Below are positions 6,417 through 12,650 of a stretch of 12,650 bases of DNA, piece after piece. The notes under the pieces are model-generated. The model saw only the letters and a program-made list of their open reading frames with translations, searched no databases and had not been told where the DNA came from. Within the stretch, counting starts at the first letter, position 1, and the number at the start of each line of letters is the position of its first letter. The DNA is from Gemmiger_A avium. GTDB lineage: Bacteria > Bacillota > Clostridia > Oscillospirales > Ruminococcaceae. Position numbers and translations under genes: made by a program. The stretch spans positions 1 through 12,650 of the forward strand of contig DXFE01000065.1 of NCBI GenBank assembly GCA_019114585.1, in the 5' to 3' direction.

Positions 6417-6421
6417 CCTCC
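6417..6421 (-). promoter_or_regulatory. Ribosome binding site that sets the ktrB GTG start
   Basis: GGAGG on the minus strand (inside GGAGGAG), five bases before GTG at 6411. It supports the 447-residue product over the longer open frame. Confidence 0.75.
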
Positions 6422-6489
6422 GAAATATTCAAAATGTAATAAACCCGCCTTTTCAAACCTGGCAAGGTACAGAAAGGTGCGTTGGCTCT

Positions 6490-6518
6490 ACTATAATACA
6501 TCTATGCCCCGTTTGCAA
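6490..6518 (-). promoter_or_regulatory. ktrBA operon promoter
   Basis: On the minus strand TTGCAA (6513-6518) and TATAGT (6490-6495) are 17 bases apart. The predicted transcript begins near 6483, giving a leader of about 70 bases. No cyclic-di-AMP (ydaO) riboswitch fits in that length. Confidence 0.6.
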
Positions 6519-6558
6519 CCCTTGTTTTCGTGCAGCCCATCTTTTTTTCGTCAAATGC

Positions 6559-6586
6559 TTGACAAGATGCAGCATCAGGTATAACA
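6559..6586 (+). promoter_or_regulatory. Promoter of the metal-efflux operon
   Basis: A perfect TTGACA (6559-6564) precedes TATAAC (6580-6585) by 15 bases, or ATAACA (6581-6586) by 16. The short spacer is slightly unusual. The -10 overlaps the left arm of the ArsR-type inverted repeat, as expected for repression. The spacer also holds GATGCAGCATC (6566-6576), a perfect dyad around one base. Confidence 0.6.
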
Positions 6587-6608
6587 TATGAATAGATGTT
6601 CATATGTT
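6583..6608. promoter_or_regulatory. ArsR/SmtB-type operator
   Basis: There is a perfect inverted repeat: AACATATGAA (6583-6592) and TTCATATGTT (6599-6608), with six bases between. The arms resemble the ATATGAA half-sites bound by SmtB/CadC/ZiaR-type repressors. It overlaps the -10 region of the operon whose first gene is such a repressor, so autorepression relieved by Zn, Cd or Pb is expected. Confidence 0.8.
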
Positions 6609-6627
6609 TTTTCAAGGAGGCGACTGA

Positions 6628-6990
6628 ATGCAGAGAGATGACAGCGTGGAACGGTGCGGGTTTTTGCACCTGCACAAAGACACCCTGGCCCGGGTTATGG
6701 CCCAAATGCCCGCCGATGAAGAATTGTACGATCTGGCGGAGCTGTTCAAGGTGTTTGGCGACTCGACCCGGATCAAGATTCTGTATGCCCTGTTTGAGTC
6801 GGAACTGTGCGTATGCGATATTGCCCAGCTGCTGAATCTGACCCAGACAGCGGTAAGCCATCAGCTGCGGGTGCTGAAAGGCAGCAAGCTGGTGAAGTTC
6901 CGCCGGGAGGGAAAAACTGTATTCTACTCGCTGGACGACGAGCATGTGCGCAGCATCATCGGGCAGGGTATGGAACACCTAAACGAGTGA
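6628..6990 (+). CDS. SmtB/CadC-type ArsR-family metal-responsive repressor
   Basis: The 120-residue cytosolic dimeric winged-helix repressor has AGGAGG seven bases before its ATG. The DNA-binding helices are ELCVCDIAQLLNLTQTAVSHQLRVLK (shown in part: DIAQLLNLTQTAVSHQLRVL, 64-83), followed by the wing FRREGKTVFYSL (91-102). Both known metal sites appear complete. The alpha3N-type site has C10 and H14 in the N-terminal arm plus C61, C63 and D64 (CVCD). The alpha5-type site has D104, H106, H117 and E120. From recalled family numbering, the spacing (C-x3-H; 61/64; 104/106/117/120) matches SmtB and ZiaR closely, so zinc with cadmium or lead is the likely inducer set. It should repress its own operon through the overlapping operator. 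It is the first gene of arsR-hma-ATPase. Confidence 0.93.
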   Translation: MQRDDSVERCGFLHLHKDTLARVMAQMPADEELYDLAELFKVFGDSTRIKILYALFESELCVCDIAQLLNLTQTAVSHQLRVLKGSKLVKFRREGKTVFYSLDDEHVRSIIGQGMEHLNE

Positions 6991-7050
6991 TCCGGAGCTT
7001 TCCCTTAAATAATTTTTTATTTACCTTAATAGTAACAGGAGGAAACAACC

Positions 7051-7269
7051 ATGCGTAAAGTATTCAAACTGACCGATCTGGACTGCGCCCACTGCGCCCA
7101 GAAGATGGAAGATGCCATCGCCAAACTGGACGGCGTGGAAAAGGTACATGTGAACTTTCTGGCCCAGAAGCTGACGCTGGTGGCCGACGATGCCCGTTTT
7201 GATGAAATTGCCCGGCAGGCTGCCGAAATCTGCCATCGGGTAGAACCGGACTGCACACTGGATATCTGA
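7051..7269 (+). CDS. Stand-alone heavy-metal-associated (HMA) domain protein
   Basis: The 72-residue protein is a single ferredoxin-like HMA domain, with AGGAGG eight to nine bases before its ATG. The metal loop is LTDLDCAHCAQK, with the chelating pair C12 and C15 and an Asp directly before them (D11). DCxxC is typical of Zn/Cd/Pb HMA domains such as that of ZntA, whereas copper chaperones usually have TCxxC. Two further Cys (C61, C68) lie near the end. It sits 60 bases after the repressor gene (an AT-rich gap) and 26 before the ATPase. Because the ATPase lacks its own HMA, this protein may act as its detached metal-binding domain or chaperone. That role is inferred. Confidence 0.88.
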   Translation: MRKVFKLTDLDCAHCAQKMEDAIAKLDGVEKVHVNFLAQKLTLVADDARFDEIARQAAEICHRVEPDCTLDI

Positions 7270-7295
7270 AACCGAACTACCGGGAGGGAACGGCT

Positions 7296-9152
7296 ATGAG
7301 CAAAAAGCAGAAAAAGATGTTGGCCCGTATTCTGGCAGGCGGTGCGCTGTTTCTGGCCGCAGAGCTGGCACCGGTGGAAGGCGTGGCACGGCTGCTGGTT
7401 TTTCTGGTCCCCTATTTTGTGGTTGGCTGGGACGTGCTGTGGCGGGCGGTGCGCAATATCGCGCACGGACAGGTTTTTGACGAGAATTTTCTGATGGCAC
7501 TGGCCACGGTGGGCGCACTGGCACTGGGGCAGTACGATGAAGCCTCTGGCGTAATGCTGTTTTATCAGGTAGGCGAACTGTTCCAGAGCTATGCGGTAGG
7601 GCGCAGCCGGCAGTCCATTGCCGCCCTGATGGACATCCGCCCCGACAGTGCCAACCTGGAACGGGATGGCGAGATTGAAGAGGTGGATCCGGACGATGTA
7701 GCCATCGGCGATGTGATCGTGATCCGTCCCGGTGAAAAAATCCCGCTGGACGGACAGGTACTGGAGGGCAGTTCCTCCATCGACACGGCGGCCCTGACCG
7801 GCGAATCCATGCCCCGCATGGTAGAGCCGGGCGGCGAGGTCATCAGCGGCTGCGTGAACCTGACTGGCCTTCTGCGGGTACGGGTAAGCCGGGAGTTTGG
7901 CGATTCGACCGTCTCCCGCATTCTGGATCTGGTGGAAAATTCCAGCGAAAAGAAAGCCCGCACCGAGGCGTTCATCACCCGGTTTGCCCGCTGGTATACC
8001 CCCACCGTAGTGATTGCCGCGGCGGCTCTGGCATTTATTCCGCCGCTGTTTGTGGGCGATTTCCGCGGCTGGATCACCAGTGCGCTGACCTTCCTGGTTA
8101 TCAGCTGCCCCTGCGCGCTGGTGATCAGCATCCCGCTGAGTTTCTTTGGTGGAATCGGTGGGGCTTCCCGCTGCGGGATCCTGGTCAAAGGCGGCAACTA
8201 TCTGGAAGCCCTGGCCAAACTGGACACGGTGGTCTTTGACAAAACCGGCACCCTGACCCGCGGCACCTTTGAGGTGGTACAGGTTGCTCCCCAGCCGGGC
8301 GTCAGCCAGGAGGATCTGCTTCTTACCGCCGCGCTGGCCGAACAGTATTCCAACCATCCGATTTCCCAGTCCCTGCGGCGGGCTTGCGGCGGGGAGCTGG
8401 CAGCCGAACGGGCACGGGATGTGGAAGAAATTGCCGGACGGGGCGTCCGGGCGATGGTAGACGGGCAGGAAGTACTGGTAGGCAACGCCCGACTGCTGGA
8501 AGACCACGGGCTGCGCGTACCGGGATGCAGCGAAGCAGGTACCCTGGTGTATGTGGCCCGCAGCGGAGCCTGCCTGGGATATATCCGCATTGCCGACCAG
8601 CTGAAGCCTACTGCCGCCGAAGCGATCGGCCGTCTGAAACAGCTGGGTGTGCGCCGCACCGTTATGCTTACCGGCGACTCGGAGACGGCTGCCAAAGCCG
8701 CGGCCGCCCCTCTGGCGCTGGATGAGATCCATGCCGGGCTGCTGCCCGCCGACAAGGTACAGCACGTGGAGGATCTGCTGGAAACCAAGGCGCCCGGCGG
8801 TCAGCTGGCCTTTGTGGGAGACGGCGTAAACGACGCGCCGGTACTCTCCCGCGCAGACGTGGGTGTTGCCATGGGCGCGCTGGGTTCCGACGCCGCCATC
8901 GAAGCGGCCGACGTTGTTCTGATGGACGACGACCCCGCCAAAATTGCCCTGGCGGTGGAAATCGCCCGCCGCACCCTGCGGGTTGCCCGCCAGAATATTG
9001 TGTTTGCCCTGGGCGTCAAGGGGATTTTCCTGCTGCTGGGTGTGCTGCGTATGGCCACCATGTGGGGCGCCGTCTTCGCCGATGTGGGTGTGGCCATTAT
9101 CGCCATTCTGAACGCCATGCGTGCGCTGAAAGTTCCCCGCAAGGACACCTGA
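7296..9152 (+). CDS. P1B-type Zn2+/Cd2+/Pb2+-exporting ATPase without N-terminal HMA domain
   Basis: The 618-residue membrane pump uses ATP to export soft divalent metals. Visible motifs: TGES (168-171) in the actuator domain, CPC at 271-273 in the transport helix, phosphorylated Asp in DKTGTLT (D315), HP (354-355) in the nucleotide domain, TGDS (459-462) and GDGVNDAP (508-515). K575 in ALGVKGIFLLLGV and D596 in FADVGVA are spaced like the Lys/Asp pair of ZntA, which fits the Zn/Cd/Pb subgroup (PIB-2), not copper. Eight membrane helices are plausible: two near 9-50, two in 61-97, then 233-252, 259-285, 567-584 and 589-611. The N-terminus is only about 10 residues before the first helix, so no HMA is fused; a separate HMA protein is encoded just upstream. 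The gene begins after GGGAGG. I leave the symbol blank between zntA and cadA. Confidence 0.95.
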   Translation: MSKKQKKMLARILAGGALFLAAELAPVEGVARLLVFLVPYFVVGWDVLWRAVRNIAHGQVFDENFLMALATVGALALGQYDEASGVMLFYQVGELFQSYAVGRSRQSIAALMDIRPDSANLERDGEIEEVDPDDVAIGDVIVIRPGEKIPLDGQVLEGSSSIDTAALTGESMPRMVEPGGEVISGCVNLTGLLRVRVSREFGDSTVSRILDLVENSSEKKARTEAFITRFARWYTPTVVIAAAALAFIPPLFVGDFRGWITSALTFLVISCPCALVISIPLSFFGGIGGASRCGILVKGGNYLEALAKLDTVVFDKTGTLTRGTFEVVQVAPQPGVSQEDLLLTAALAEQYSNHPISQSLRRACGGELAAERARDVEEIAGRGVRAMVDGQEVLVGNARLLEDHGLRVPGCSEAGTLVYVARSGACLGYIRIADQLKPTAAEAIGRLKQLGVRRTVMLTGDSETAAKAAAAPLALDEIHAGLLPADKVQHVEDLLETKAPGGQLAFVGDGVNDAPVLSRADVGVAMGALGSDAAIEAADVVLMDDDPAKIALAVEIARRTLRVARQNIVFALGVKGIFLLLGVLRMATMWGAVFADVGVAIIAILNAMRALKVPRKDT

Positions 9153-9177
9153 TTTTTTGTGTTCATATGCATTTTTT

Positions 9178-9207
9178 CTTCCCTCTCCGCCTTTGCGGAG
9201 GGGGAAG
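9178..9207 (+). terminator. Probable terminator of the metal-efflux operon
   Basis: A 13-base stem (9178-9190 with 9195-9207, one G-T wobble) with a CTTT loop lies 25 bases past the ATPase stop. Only three Ts follow directly, but a further T6 run comes at 9224-9229. The upstream T run (9172-9177) makes the hairpin also look like a terminator on the minus strand. Confidence 0.6.
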
Positions 9208-9241
9208 TTTGCGTATCTGTGGCTTTTTTCGTCCAGAAACA

Positions 9242-9270
9242 TGGACTTTTGTTGAATCATCTGGTATAAT
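9242..9270 (+). promoter_or_regulatory. Promoter of the AraC-type regulator operon
   Basis: A perfect TATAAT (9265-9270) preceded by TG-G (extended -10) has a weak -35, TGGACT (9242-9247), at 17 bases. The predicted start is near 9277, leaving a leader of only about 23 bases. Confidence 0.65.
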
Positions 9271-9285
9271 GGTCAGCGTACAGGC

Positions 9286-9292
9286 GGGAGGT
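9286..9292 (+). promoter_or_regulatory. Ribosome binding site that sets the AraC-gene start
   Basis: GGGAGGT stands eight bases before GTG at 9300. The alternative GTG at 9291 overlaps the site itself and is excluded. Confidence 0.7.
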
Positions 9293-9299
9293 GTTTGCT

Positions 9300-10151
9300 G
9301 TGTCGGGTGTCTACAAACAGTCATTCAAACAGAATTATACGGATAACGTGGAGCTTTCCATCTTCAACTGCGGGCTGGAGTCCTGCACCCCGGGCTACAC
9401 CTGGGGCCCTGGTATCCGGGATCACTATCTGATCCATCTGGTGGTATCCGGCAAGGGAACCTACCGGGTGGGCCAGCAGGCCTATCCCCTGGAAGCCGGG
9501 CAGCTGTTTTTGATCAAGCCCAACCAGCTGATCAGCTACACCGCCGATCTGCAGGATCCCTGGGAATACTACTGGGTGGGGTTCAACGGTGCGTTTGCCA
9601 GCAAATTTGTGCAGCAGACCCCGTTTACCGATGCCCGCCCTGTGCACCGCTGCAAGGACACGGAAACCCTGAAAGAGCTGCTGCACTGCATCTATCTGCA
9701 TCGGGGCCCGGAGCCGCAGAACGAAGCCATGATGGTGGGGTATCTGTACCTGTTTATGGCCAACCTGATCAAGGAAGCGCAGGAAATGGAAAGCCGTACC
9801 GGAAATTCCAGTTCCCAGTATGTGCTTAACGCCATCAAGTACATCCAGTTCAACTACTCCCAGGACATCAGCATCGACGACATTGCCAAGGCCGTGGGGG
9901 TAAGCCGGAGCCATCTGTACCGGGTATTCATGAGTAATGTGGGGCAAAGCCCCATCGATTACCTGACCAGTTACCGCATCAACGAAGCCTGTGCGCTGCT
10001 GCGCACCTCGCAGCTTTCCATTGCTGAGATTGCGGTATCGGTGGGATTTTTTGACCAGTTTTATTTTTCGCGGGTGTTCAAAAAGGCCAAAGGGGTACCT
10101 CCCAGCAAATACATGGCCAGCTTTGAGCATCCATCCACCTCTGAAAAGTAA
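9300..10151 (+). CDS. AraC-family transcriptional regulator with cupin sensor domain
   Basis: The product is 283 residues from a GTG start. The N-terminal cupin-like sensor domain (about 15-110) has RDHYLIHLVVSGKGTYRVG (40-58), PLEAGQLFLIKPNQ (63-76) and WEYYWVGFNG (88-97), the pattern of sugar-responsive activators such as MsmR/RafR. The C-terminal double helix-turn-helix (about 175-275) has SIDDIAKAVGVSRSHLYRVF (191-210) and SIAEIAVSVGFFDQFYFSRV (240-259), then KKAKGVPPSKY. It probably activates a sugar-use gene set when its ligand binds. The following gene, 13 bases on, encodes a sugar-binding-protein homologue, so the ligand may be a sugar, but no transporter or glycosidase lies in view. 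The targets cannot be named. Confidence 0.92.
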   Translation: MSGVYKQSFKQNYTDNVELSIFNCGLESCTPGYTWGPGIRDHYLIHLVVSGKGTYRVGQQAYPLEAGQLFLIKPNQLISYTADLQDPWEYYWVGFNGAFASKFVQQTPFTDARPVHRCKDTETLKELLHCIYLHRGPEPQNEAMMVGYLYLFMANLIKEAQEMESRTGNSSSQYVLNAIKYIQFNYSQDISIDDIAKAVGVSRSHLYRVFMSNVGQSPIDYLTSYRINEACALLRTSQLSIAEIAVSVGFFDQFYFSRVFKKAKGVPPSKYMASFEHPSTSEK

Positions 10152-10164
10152 GGAACCGCATCCT

Positions 10165-11145
10165 ATGAACCGCTATCTTCTCCGTATTCTCAAGTTTTAT
10201 CTGGTGGTAGGCGCCCTGTGTGCCTGCGGATATGCCGCCCTGCTGCTGGGCGGCTATTTTGATGAAGCCCCCATGGTCGGGTATATCCGGCAGGATGCCG
10301 CAGGCGGGGCCTTTCCCGAGCAGATTGCCGGGCAGCTGGGCGATGATCTGGTGCTGAATGTGGTCAGCGTTTCCGGTGACCCGCTGGAACAGGCCCGCAC
10401 CCTGCTGGAGCAGAGCGCGCTGGCACTGGTGCTGGACATGGCGCAGGCGCCCGAGGATCCGGCTGCCTTTTCCTCGCTGGCCGCCGAATACCAGATTCCC
10501 ATGATCTGGCTGGGGAAATATCCGGGCCGGGCGGCACTGGAATACGAAAACTGCTGGTACGTAGGCAGCGACCCCGCCCAGGCCGGCGAACTGCTGGGGC
10601 AGGAAGCGGCGATGCTTTTCCGTGACGGAACGGCCGCCGATCAGAACGGCGATCTGCTGCTGCAGTATGTGTGGGCCGGGAACACCGGGTTCTCCGGCTC
10701 TGCTACCCTGAAAAAATATATTCTGGACGAATGCGAGCACTACGGCGTCTATACCGCCGACGCCGGTTCTCTCAGTGCCGGCATGCAGGATCTGGCTGAG
10801 CAGGCCGCCCTGGAACTGGCCGAGCCTGCCGCCCAGCCGGAAATCCTGTTCTTTTCCGATCCGCAGGCGCTGGAGGCCATGGAACTGGCACGGCCGTCCC
10901 TGGCCTGGTGGGGCGAGGGGGCTTTGCTGCCCGTGCTGACCACCGCCGGCAGCGAAACCGAAGCCGCCGAGCTGATTGAGAGCGGCCGCGCTCTGGCGGT
11001 GGCCTGGTACGACGGTGCGGAAGCTTCCCGGCTGACCGCCGCCATGCTGCAGAATGCGGCCACCCTGAGTTTTGTGGGGCAGGGGCAGGATATCCAGCCC
11101 GATGGCCAGACCTTTGCAATCCCCTACCAGCTTATGACCGCCTGA
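10165..11145 (+). CDS. Membrane-anchored periplasmic-binding-protein-like (type 1, sugar-binding) protein
   Basis: The product is 326 residues. The ATG at 10165 has AAGGA ten bases upstream and lies 13 bases after the AraC-type gene; an in-frame extension upstream only overlaps that gene. An N-terminal hydrophobic helix (about 9-31) follows Arg/Lys residues. It lacks a convincing lipobox (LCAC at 18-21 is atypical), so an uncleaved anchor is as likely as a lipoprotein. The rest resembles the galactose/ribose-binding family: GYIRQD (39-44), EYQIPMIWLGKYPG (108-121), WYVGSDPAQAGELLGQE (131-147) and PEILFFSDPQALEAMEL (225-241). The match is divergent and the DNA-encoded ligand residues cannot be assigned. 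No permease or ATP-binding subunit follows. It may present sugar to a distant transporter, or act as an extracellular sensor linked to the AraC neighbour. Both are inferences. Confidence 0.65.
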   Translation: MNRYLLRILKFYLVVGALCACGYAALLLGGYFDEAPMVGYIRQDAAGGAFPEQIAGQLGDDLVLNVVSVSGDPLEQARTLLEQSALALVLDMAQAPEDPAAFSSLAAEYQIPMIWLGKYPGRAALEYENCWYVGSDPAQAGELLGQEAAMLFRDGTAADQNGDLLLQYVWAGNTGFSGSATLKKYILDECEHYGVYTADAGSLSAGMQDLAEQAALELAEPAAQPEILFFSDPQALEAMELARPSLAWWGEGALLPVLTTAGSETEAAELIESGRALAVAWYDGAEASRLTAAMLQNAATLSFVGQGQDIQPDGQTFAIPYQLMTA

Positions 11146-11164
11146 GCGGAAAGGAGGGCTTCCT

Positions 11165-12529
11165 ATGTCGCTGCGAAAAAATACCGTCGTACCGCTGGAA
11201 ATTGAGAGCCTGTCCAGTGACGGCAACGGCGTGGGCCGGGTGGATGGCCAGGCAGTCTTTGTGCCGGGCTGCGCTGCGGGCGACCGTATCCAGGCCCGTA
11301 TTGTAAAGGACTGCGGCCGGTATGCCTTTGCCATTGTAGACCAGCTGCTGCAGGCAGGCCCGGGCCGCGTGGAACCGGATTGCCCGGTATGCGGCCCCTG
11401 CGGCGGATGCTGCTTCCGGCATCTGGACTATGCCGCCGAATGCCGGGCCAAAGAAGGGTTTGTGCAGGATGCCTTTACCCGCATCGGCGGATTTGACCTG
11501 ACGGTAGAACCCATCCTTCCGGCCCCCTCTCCCCTGCGCTACCGAAATAAAGTGCAGCTGCCGGTGGGCACAGGCCCGGACGGGCACCTGACCACCGGAT
11601 TTTATGCCGGACGCAGCCACCGGATTGTGCCCTGTTCCGATTGCCTGCTGCAGCCGGAATGGATGGATCAGGCCGCGCAGAAAGCCTGCCGCCTGCTGGA
11701 ACAGGCCGGCGCTTCGGCTTATGACGAGACCACCGGCAAAGGGCTGGTGCGTCATCTGTTTCTTCGGCAGGGCTGGCACAGCGGCCAGCGGCTGCTGTGT
11801 TTTGTGATCAATGGGGACGCTCTGCCCCAGGAAAAGGACATTGCGGCTGCGCTGGCCGAAGAATTTTCCCTGACCACCATTCTGGTAAACCGCAATACGG
11901 CCAACACCAATGTGATTCTGGGCCGCAGCACCCGCACCCTGCTGGGGCCGGGCCGCATTGAGGACACGCTGGCCGGTGTGCCCATCCGGATGGGGATCCA
12001 TGAATTTTATCAGGTGAACACCCCCGCCGCCGAACAGCTGTATGCCGTGGCCCGGCAGTATGCCGCCCTGCGCCCGGAAGACCGGCTGCTGGACGTGTAC
12101 TGCGGGATGGGTACCATCGGCTTGTCCATGTACGCGGACTGCGCCCGCCTGACCGGTATCGAAGTGGTTCCCCAGTCGGTGGATTCGGCCCGGGAGGTAG
12201 CGGCCCGCATGGGCGCAGACCGGGCGGAGTTTTTCTGCATGGATGCGGGCCAGGCCGCGGAAAAGCTGGCCCGCCAGGAGGGTTATAAGCCGGATGTGAT
12301 CGTGCTGGATCCGCCCCGCAAAGGCTGCGACGCGGCCACCCTGGACGCCGTAGTGCAGATGAGCCCCCGCACCCTGGTGATGGTAAGCTGCAACCCGGCC
12401 ACGGCGGCACGGGATGCGCGCACTCTGGCGGAAAAGGGTTACCAGCCCCGCCGCGTGCAGCCAGTGGACCTGTTCCCCCGCACCAAGCATGTGGAGACAA
12501 TAGTGTTGCTACAAAGAGGAACCTTGTAG
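11165..12529 (+). CDS. rlmD: 23S rRNA (uracil-C5)-methyltransferase, RlmD/RlmCD (TrmA family)
   Basis: The 454-residue enzyme transfers a methyl group from S-adenosylmethionine to C5 of uracil in 23S rRNA (U1939 in E. coli; Firmicute RlmCD also modifies U747). It has an N-terminal TRAM domain (about 1-62), then four iron-sulfur Cys in the family spacing C73-x5-C79-x2-C82 and C157. The methyltransferase domain shows FYQVN (281-285), LLDVYCGMGTIGLS (308-321), GIEVV (331-335), LDPPRKGCD (381-389), the catalytic Cys in VSCNPATAARD (C409) and the base in HVETIVLL (E444). AAGGAGG is seven bases before the ATG, 19 bases after the binding-protein gene, so it is probably co-transcribed with it. The last residues (LLQRGTL) are encoded where base composition turns AT-rich. 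This 3' end is a known integration site in Firmicutes, so the tail may be element-supplied. Confidence 0.93.
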   Translation: MSLRKNTVVPLEIESLSSDGNGVGRVDGQAVFVPGCAAGDRIQARIVKDCGRYAFAIVDQLLQAGPGRVEPDCPVCGPCGGCCFRHLDYAAECRAKEGFVQDAFTRIGGFDLTVEPILPAPSPLRYRNKVQLPVGTGPDGHLTTGFYAGRSHRIVPCSDCLLQPEWMDQAAQKACRLLEQAGASAYDETTGKGLVRHLFLRQGWHSGQRLLCFVINGDALPQEKDIAAALAEEFSLTTILVNRNTANTNVILGRSTRTLLGPGRIEDTLAGVPIRMGIHEFYQVNTPAAEQLYAVARQYAALRPEDRLLDVYCGMGTIGLSMYADCARLTGIEVVPQSVDSAREVAARMGADRAEFFCMDAGQAAEKLARQEGYKPDVIVLDPPRKGCDAATLDAVVQMSPRTLVMVSCNPATAARDARTLAEKGYQPRRVQPVDLFPRTKHVETIVLLQRGTL

Positions 12530-12650
12530 AAATCCTTAGATTTAGGCACTTTTCCCGCCATGTGGTATTTGACGCAGAGGGCGATAAATTCCGCAATAAG
12601 CGTATTGAGGACTATATCACGGTTTCGGTAGTTATTGATATGGAGTGTGG
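12530..12650. other. AT-rich right edge after the rRNA methyltransferase; no supported gene
   Basis: These 121 bases are clearly less GC-rich than the preceding gene. One frame on each strand stays open to the window edge. The plus frame has a stretch KFRNKRIEDYITVSVVIDME, and the minus frame has NNYRNRDIVLNTLIAEFIAL. Neither has a convincing start or ribosome binding site here, and I recognise neither. The position right after the 3' end of an rRNA methyltransferase gene suggests the edge of an integrated element. No terminator is seen. Confidence 0.35.

Noticed and set aside
5029..6591. Plus-strand open frame antisense to ktrB and ktrA
   Set aside because: It is Gln/His/Arg-rich, typical of antisense reading through membrane-protein codons, and has no domain or start signal.
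6991..7050. Internal promoter or terminator in the 60-base AT-rich gap between repressor and HMA genes
   Set aside because: There is no stem of useful length and no well-spaced -35/-10 pair. The gap ends in a normal AGGAGG site, so simple co-transcription is the better reading.
7026..9260. Long minus-strand open frame antisense to the metal-efflux operon
   Set aside because: It is a shadow of the P-type ATPase, whose motifs are all intact on the plus strand. The shadow has a low-complexity composition and no ribosome binding site.
1..12650. CRISPR array, tRNA, rRNA or insertion-sequence transposase
   Set aside because: No regularly spaced repeats, cloverleaf-like segments, rRNA stretches or transposase motifs were seen on either strand.

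Overview
The window looks like a chromosomal segment of a GC-rich anaerobic gut Firmicute, most plausibly in the Oscillospiraceae/Ruminococcaceae (Faecalibacterium, Gemmiger or Subdoligranulum-like). The evidence is strong AGGAGG-type ribosome binding sites, Clostridia-type gene families (KtrAB, an RsgI-like anti-sigma factor, RlmCD-type methyltransferase), sigma-A-like promoters and high-GC coding DNA. The genus is an inference.

Layout from left to right: (1) bases 1-441 are the 3' part of an XRE-type regulator of a kind common in integrative elements. It is followed by about 280 bases of AT-rich non-coding DNA with a strong hairpin, direct repeats and a palindrome, ending exactly at the 3' end of guaA. 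(2) guaA (minus strand) encodes a GMP synthetase with an intact ATP-pyrophosphatase and dimerisation part, but a shrunken amidotransferase domain without its catalytic triad. (3) Divergent from guaA is a two-gene operon for an ECF-type sigma factor and a membrane-anchored RsgI-like anti-sigma protein carrying three PepSY modules. (4) After a shared bidirectional terminator comes a convergent potassium-uptake operon (minus strand, ktrB then ktrA). (5) Divergent from it is a metal-resistance operon: a SmtB/CadC-type ArsR repressor with both metal sites, a 72-residue free HMA metal-binding protein, and a Zn/Cd/Pb P1B-type ATPase that has no HMA domain of its own. A perfect inverted repeat overlaps its promoter. 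(6) Then follow an AraC-family activator, a membrane-anchored sugar-binding-protein homologue with no transporter nearby, and an rlmCD-type 23S rRNA uracil methyltransferase. (7) The last about 120 bases, beginning at the 3' end of the methyltransferase gene, turn AT-rich and hold no supported gene.

How it fits together: the middle is ordinary chromosomal core with three self-contained modules (envelope sigma/anti-sigma sensing, potassium homeostasis, zinc/cadmium efflux) and a possible sugar-sensing pair. The two edges both fall at 3' ends of housekeeping genes (guaA and the rRNA methyltransferase) known as integration targets. Both show a composition shift, so the window may be a core segment flanked by two mobile-element junctions. 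The most unusual single observations are the amidotransferase-degenerate GuaA and the triple-PepSY RsgI-like anti-sigma factor paired with an ECF sigma factor.
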